The position numbers and the translations under genes are program-made. Below, in pieces: positions 5,649-8,599 of a stretch of 8,599 nucleotides of DNA. This stretch comes from an uncultured Oscillospiraceae bacterium (GTDB lineage: Bacteria; Bacillota; Clostridia; Oscillospirales; Oscillospiraceae), in assembly GCA_934572355.1 (NCBI GenBank), contig CAKTKV010000065.1:1-8599 (forward strand). The letters run 5' to 3'. Positions within the stretch are counted from its first letter, which is position 1. Each line of letters starts with the position of its first letter. The notes under the pieces were generated by a model. That model was not told the DNA's origin. It ran no database searches and worked only from the letters and a program-made list of their open reading frames with translations.

Positions 5649-6077
5649 TTGAATGTGACGTCAAAGGGGCGCTACGCCCTGCGTATTATGGTCGACCTTG
5701 CGAGGCGCACCGATGAGGGCTATGTCTCCCTCAAGACTATCGCCGACAGGACGGATTCTTCCATGAAGTATATGGAAGCCATTGTCGGCAGTCTCAAGAA
5801 GGCCGAGCTCATAGACAGCACGCGCGGTAAGGAGGGCGGCTATAAGCTTGCCCGGAAGCCGGAGGAGTACAGCGTTGGGGAGATACTGCGCTGCGTTGAG
5901 GATAACCTCGCGCCCGTGTCCTGCATCAAGGCCGGCAGCGTCGAGTGCGACCGCGCGGGCGAGTGCATCAACGTACCCATGTGGATGGAGCTTGACGAGA
6001 TCATCAATGCCTACCTTGACGGGATAACGCTTCAGGATCTTCTCACCGGAGATAAATGGAGAAAAGATAAAAAGTAA
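5649..6077 (+). CDS. iscR: Rrf2-family iron-sulfur regulator IscR
   Basis: This 142-residue winged-helix regulator is of normal length for the Rrf2 family. SKGRYALRIMVDLA (5-18), the recognition region SLKTIADRTDSSMKYMEAIV and the wing STRGKEGGYKLAR are characteristic. Three cysteines, C92, C100 and C106 (C-x7-C-x5-C), sit where E. coli IscR has its [2Fe-2S] ligands (C92, C98, C104), so cluster binding is likely. The His that serves as fourth ligand in E. coli is not found just after the third Cys (CINVPMW), and the first spacing is two residues longer. It starts at TTG. As first gene of iscR-iscS-iscU, it probably represses its own operon when clusters are sufficient. CymR, the cysteine-metabolism member of the family, is the alternative, but it usually lacks these cysteines. 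Confidence 0.92.
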   Translation: MNVTSKGRYALRIMVDLARRTDEGYVSLKTIADRTDSSMKYMEAIVGSLKKAELIDSTRGKEGGYKLARKPEEYSVGEILRCVEDNLAPVSCIKAGSVECDRAGECINVPMWMELDEIINAYLDGITLQDLLTGDKWRKDKK

Positions 6078-6096
6078 GTTGAAAGGATAAAAAGAC

Positions 6097-7287
6097 ATGT
6101 TCGTATACGCCGATAACGCCGCAACCACCTGCGTCAGCAAGACCGCGCTTGACGCGATGATGCCGTACCTGACCGAATATTACGGCAACCCTTCGAGCCT
6201 TTACGCCTTCGCCCAGAAGGTGACAGAGGATGTCGCCAAGGCCAGACAGACCGTAGCCGACTGTCTCGGCGCAAAAAGCCCGCGTGAGATAATCTTCACC
6301 TCAGGCGGCAGCGAGGCCGACAATCAGGCCATCTTCTCCGCTGCCCGTCTCGGTGCGCGCAAGGGCAAGAAGCACCTTATCTCCACCAAGTTTGAGCACC
6401 ATGCTGTGCTGCATAGTTTAGCCAGACTTGAGAAGGAGGGCTTCGAGGTCACTCTGCTCGATGTGCATGAGGACGGCGTCGTCCGCCTTGACGAGCTTGC
6501 CGCGGCCATCCGCGAGGATACCTGCCTTGTCACCATCATGTTTGCCAATAACGAGATAGGCACCGTGCAGCCTGTGAAGGAGATCGGCGCGCTCTGCCGT
6601 GAGCGCGGTGTCCCGTTCCACTGCGACGCTGTTCAGGCCGCGGGGCACATGCCGATAAACGTCGAGGAGATGAACATAGACATGCTCTCCATCTCCGGGC
6701 ACAAGTTCCATGCCCCCAAGGGCGTCGGCGCACTGTATGTGAGAAAGAACATCCCCATCCTCAACCTCATCGAGGGCGGCGCTCAGGAGCGCGGCAAGCG
6801 CGCCGGCACCGAGAACGTCGCGGGCATCGCCGCAATGGCGGCGGCACTCAAGGAGTCCTGCGATAATATGGAGGAGAACTCCGCAAAAATGTGCGCGATG
6901 CGCGATAAGCTCTTTGCCGAGCTCGGCAAAATTCCGCACAGCAAAATAAACGGCAGCCTTGAGCACCATGTCCCCGGCACGGTCAATATGTGCTTTGAGG
7001 GCATCGAGGGCGAGTCCCTGCTGCTCATGCTCGACGCGAACGGTATATGCGCCTCCTCCGGCAGCGCCTGCACCTCCGGTTCTCTCGACCCGAGCCATGT
7101 CCTGCTCGCGCTCGGCCTGCCGCATGAGGTCGCCCACGGCTCCCTGCGCCTGTCGATAGGCGAGTACAATACCATGGAGCAGATCGACCATATCATTGAG
7201 GTCGTCCCGAGAGTCGTCGAGTACCTGCGCAACATGTCCCCCGTGTGGGACGAGCTTGAAAAGGGCGAGCGCAAGCACCTTATATGA
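6097..7287 (+). CDS. iscS: Cysteine desulfurase IscS/NifS
   Basis: This pyridoxal-phosphate enzyme takes sulfur from L-cysteine, releasing alanine, and passes the persulfide to IscU for iron-sulfur cluster building. It has 396 residues, the usual length. Visible motifs are YADNAATT (4-11), YGNPSSLYAFAQ (29-40), SGGSEADNQA (69-78), FEHHAVLH with the PLP-stacking H101, FANNEIGTVQPV (149-160), DAVQAAGH (177-184), and SGHKFHAPKG with Lys203 that binds PLP. SSGSACTSGSLDPSHVL carries the persulfide Cys325. These residues are each offset by three from E. coli IscS, with no gaps. NifS is the alternative name, but the IscR and IscU neighbours favour housekeeping cluster assembly. The gene begins 19 bases after iscR with an AAAGGA site and is co-transcribed. 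Confidence 0.97.
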   Translation: MFVYADNAATTCVSKTALDAMMPYLTEYYGNPSSLYAFAQKVTEDVAKARQTVADCLGAKSPREIIFTSGGSEADNQAIFSAARLGARKGKKHLISTKFEHHAVLHSLARLEKEGFEVTLLDVHEDGVVRLDELAAAIREDTCLVTIMFANNEIGTVQPVKEIGALCRERGVPFHCDAVQAAGHMPINVEEMNIDMLSISGHKFHAPKGVGALYVRKNIPILNLIEGGAQERGKRAGTENVAGIAAMAAALKESCDNMEENSAKMCAMRDKLFAELGKIPHSKINGSLEHHVPGTVNMCFEGIEGESLLLMLDANGICASSGSACTSGSLDPSHVLLALGLPHEVAHGSLRLSIGEYNTMEQIDHIIEVVPRVVEYLRNMSPVWDELEKGERKHLI

Positions 7288-7336
7288 GCATAACTGATTT
7301 GACATTCATTACACTGATACTGGAGGATATATAAAT

Positions 7337-7765
7337 ATGGCACTTTACAGCGATAAGGTCATGGACCATTTTCAGAACCCGCGCAACGTCGGCAAGATGG
7401 ACGACGCTGACGGCATCGGCGAGGTTGGCAACGCCAAGTGCGGCGACATTATGCGTATGTATATCAAGGTGGAGGACGGCGTGATAACCGACTGCAAGTT
7501 CAACACCTTCGGCTGCGGCAGCGCCATTGCCACCAGCTCCATGGCGACCGAGCTTATCAAGGGCAAGCCCGTTGAGGAAGCGCTGGAGCTTTCCAATCAG
7601 GCGGTCGTCGAGGCGCTTGACGGTCTGCCCCCTCAGAAGATCCACTGCTCTGTCCTTGCCGAGGAAGCAGTCCGCGCCGCCGTCAAGGATTACTATGACA
7701 AGAACGGCATCGCCTACGATCCCGAGAAGTTCCAGATCCACGACTGCGAGCACTGCCACGACTGA
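7337..7765 (+). CDS. iscU: Iron-sulfur cluster scaffold IscU
   Basis: This scaffold protein assembles [2Fe-2S] clusters using sulfur from IscS. All catalytic residues are present: C35 and D37 in NAKCGD, C60 in FGCGSA, and H103-C104 in IHCSVLAEEA. It lacks the LPPVK motif of E. coli IscU, which binds HscA, and has LPPQK (97-101) instead; no hscA or hscB is nearby. At 142 residues it is somewhat longer than E. coli IscU and ends in HDCEHCHD (135-142), a Cys/His-rich tail. The sequence is of the NifU-N type seen in Clostridia. GGAGG (7322-7326) lies 10 bases before the ATG. A 49-base gap separates it from iscS, without a convincing promoter. It is the last gene of the operon. Confidence 0.96.
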   Translation: MALYSDKVMDHFQNPRNVGKMDDADGIGEVGNAKCGDIMRMYIKVEDGVITDCKFNTFGCGSAIATSSMATELIKGKPVEEALELSNQAVVEALDGLPPQKIHCSVLAEEAVRAAVKDYYDKNGIAYDPEKFQIHDCEHCHD

Positions 7766-7782
7766 GCGGCTGCACCGATAAC

Positions 7783-7825
7783 ACAATTTCCCCGGCTGCT
7801 CTGACTGAGCGGCCGGGGGAATTGT
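7783..7825. terminator. Long bidirectional terminator between iscU and proC
   Basis: ACAATTTCCCCGGC (7783-7796) pairs with GCCGGGGGAATTGT (7812-7825), with one G-U pair. The stem continues inward through a T-G pair and GCTC/GAGC to a 5-base loop, giving about 19 bp in all. It lies between the convergent ends of iscU and proC and probably terminates both. Confidence 0.85.
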
Positions 7826-7836
7826 TATGAGCTGAG

Positions 7837-8599
7837 TTAACCTAACTTCTTCGTTTTTTCAAATGCTGCATCAACAGCGTCAATGCAGGCGATTCTGAAG
7901 CCGTGCGCTTCGAGCGCGGCGACGCCCGCGATCGTGCTGCCGCCAGGGCTGCATACCTCGTCCTTCAGCAGCTCCGGGTGCTTGCCGGACTGCAGCACCA
8001 TCTCGGCACTGCCGAGCAGCATCTGCGCGGCGTAGCGTATCGCCTTTGCGCGCGGCAGGCCGCACTTGACGCCGCCGTCGGCAAGCGCCTCGATGAACAT
8101 ATACGCATAGGCCGGGCCGCAGCCGGACACCGCACTTGCAGCGTCTATGAGCTTTTCATCGATGCGGTCAACAACGCCCGAGTGCTCCATCATCGTCTCG
8201 AACTCTGCCAGCTCCTGCGCGGTCACATTTGCGTTCGCGCACACCAGCAGCACGCCCTGACCGACGGCGCAGGCCGTGTTAGGCATGATGCGTATGATCT
8301 TCTTGTCCGCGCCGAGCAGCTGCTGGAGCGTATCGAGGCTCACGCCCGCGATCATCGACACGAACACCGTGTCCGCTTCATGCAGCGGCTTTTCGAGACT
8401 CTGCACGACGGCGCGCAGCATCTGCGGCTTAACGCCTAAAAAGACATAGCGGCTGTCAGCTATTATTTCCTCCGCGTGTGCGGCGGCGCAGCCGAGCTTT
8501 GCCGCCTTTGCGGCGGTGCTCTCCTCACTGCTGCATGCTACGGCGACCTTATCTCCGCCGACCTTCTTCATTGCTGCGAGCGCAAGCGCGCCGCCCATG
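7837..8599 (-). CDS. proC: Pyrroline-5-carboxylate reductase, 5' end outside the window
   Basis: ProC reduces 1-pyrroline-5-carboxylate to L-proline with NAD(P)H, the last step of proline synthesis, in the cytoplasm. About 254 residues are visible. The frame runs off the window at MGGALA, which belongs to the Rossmann motif (usually GxGNMGxA), so roughly ten N-terminal residues are missing and the internal ATG at 8598 is not the start. VFLGVKPQML, RIMPNTACAVGQG, SGCGPAYAYMFIEALADGGVKCGLPR (key residues S, G, P, E, D, G) and EVCSPGGSTIAG are all diagnostic of the family. The C-terminus is complete and ends in KKTKKLG-type sequence at TAA. It is convergent with iscU and shares the terminator at 7783-7825. 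There is no sign that it belongs to the isc operon. Confidence 0.97.
   Translation of the reverse strand, partial: MGGALALAAMKKVGGDKVAVACSSEESTAAKAAKLGCAAAHAEEIIADSRYVFLGVKPQMLRAVVQSLEKPLHEADTVFVSMIAGVSLDTLQQLLGADKKIIRIMPNTACAVGQGVLLVCANANVTAQELAEFETMMEHSGVVDRIDEKLIDAASAVSGCGPAYAYMFIEALADGGVKCGLPRAKAIRYAAQMLLGSAEMVLQSGKHPELLKDEVCSPGGSTIAGVAALEAHGFRIACIDAVDAAFEKTKKLG

Noticed and set aside
7299..7304. TTGACA between iscS and iscU as an internal promoter
   Set aside because: No -10-like hexamer lies 16-18 bases downstream; that position is occupied by the Shine-Dalgarno GGAGG. Co-transcription with iscS is more likely.
6418..7305. Long minus-strand open frame opposite iscS
   Set aside because: It is the mirror of a well-defined, codon-biased GC-rich gene; its translation shows no family motifs and it lacks its own start signals.

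Overview
This window most likely comes from a GC-rich gut Clostridium-type Firmicute (Oscillospiraceae/Ruminococcaceae-like). The evidence is strong Shine-Dalgarno sites, AT-rich intergenic promoters with SigA-type boxes, a TTG start, a DYKDS-repeat lipoprotein, and a stand-alone iscR-iscS-iscU cluster with a Clostridia-type Rrf2 regulator. This placement is inferred from style and gene content, not from a marker gene. No rRNA, tRNA, CRISPR array, insertion sequence or phage gene was seen, and no stretch over 300 bases lacks a gene.

Left part (1-3530): the 3' end of an N-acetylneuraminate-lyase-type aldolase ends at a hairpin terminator. Next is an alpha/beta hydrolase (730-1503, +) with a near-consensus promoter. 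It converges, across a bidirectional terminator, on a two-gene minus-strand operon: a second alpha/beta hydrolase (3282-2536), then a divergent ketopantoate-reductase-like dehydrogenase (2502-1570). The two hydrolases look like paralogues. Both have the putative nucleophile Ser at residue 85, a WYGE-x-E acid loop, and a C-terminal catalytic His followed by HPE. Upstream of each lies the same gapped sequence, CGGTTA-N4-CATCTAAC, which contains a GTTA-N8-TAAC inverted repeat. This suggests one regulator controls both units and that the three enzymes form one metabolic module of unknown substrate.

Middle (3529-5520): a minus-strand lipoprotein with two short helical repeats and a C-terminal beta-rich domain, then a divergently transcribed DUF218/YdcF membrane protein. 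Their promoters lie in the 253-base gap between them.

Right part (5550-7825): an iron-sulfur cluster assembly operon. It encodes an Rrf2-family IscR-like regulator (TTG start, three cysteines), the cysteine desulfurase IscS and the scaffold IscU. The leader contains several AATTCC/GGAAT half-sites around an extended -10 promoter, consistent with autoregulation. IscU ends in a Cys/His-rich tail. A long bidirectional terminator separates the operon from the convergent proC (proline synthesis), whose 5' end runs off the window.

Most of the window is ordinary metabolism. The points most worth following are the shared operator-like motif of the hydrolase/dehydrogenase module, the loss of the catalytic Lys in the reductase-like protein, the IscR operator array and the IscU tail.
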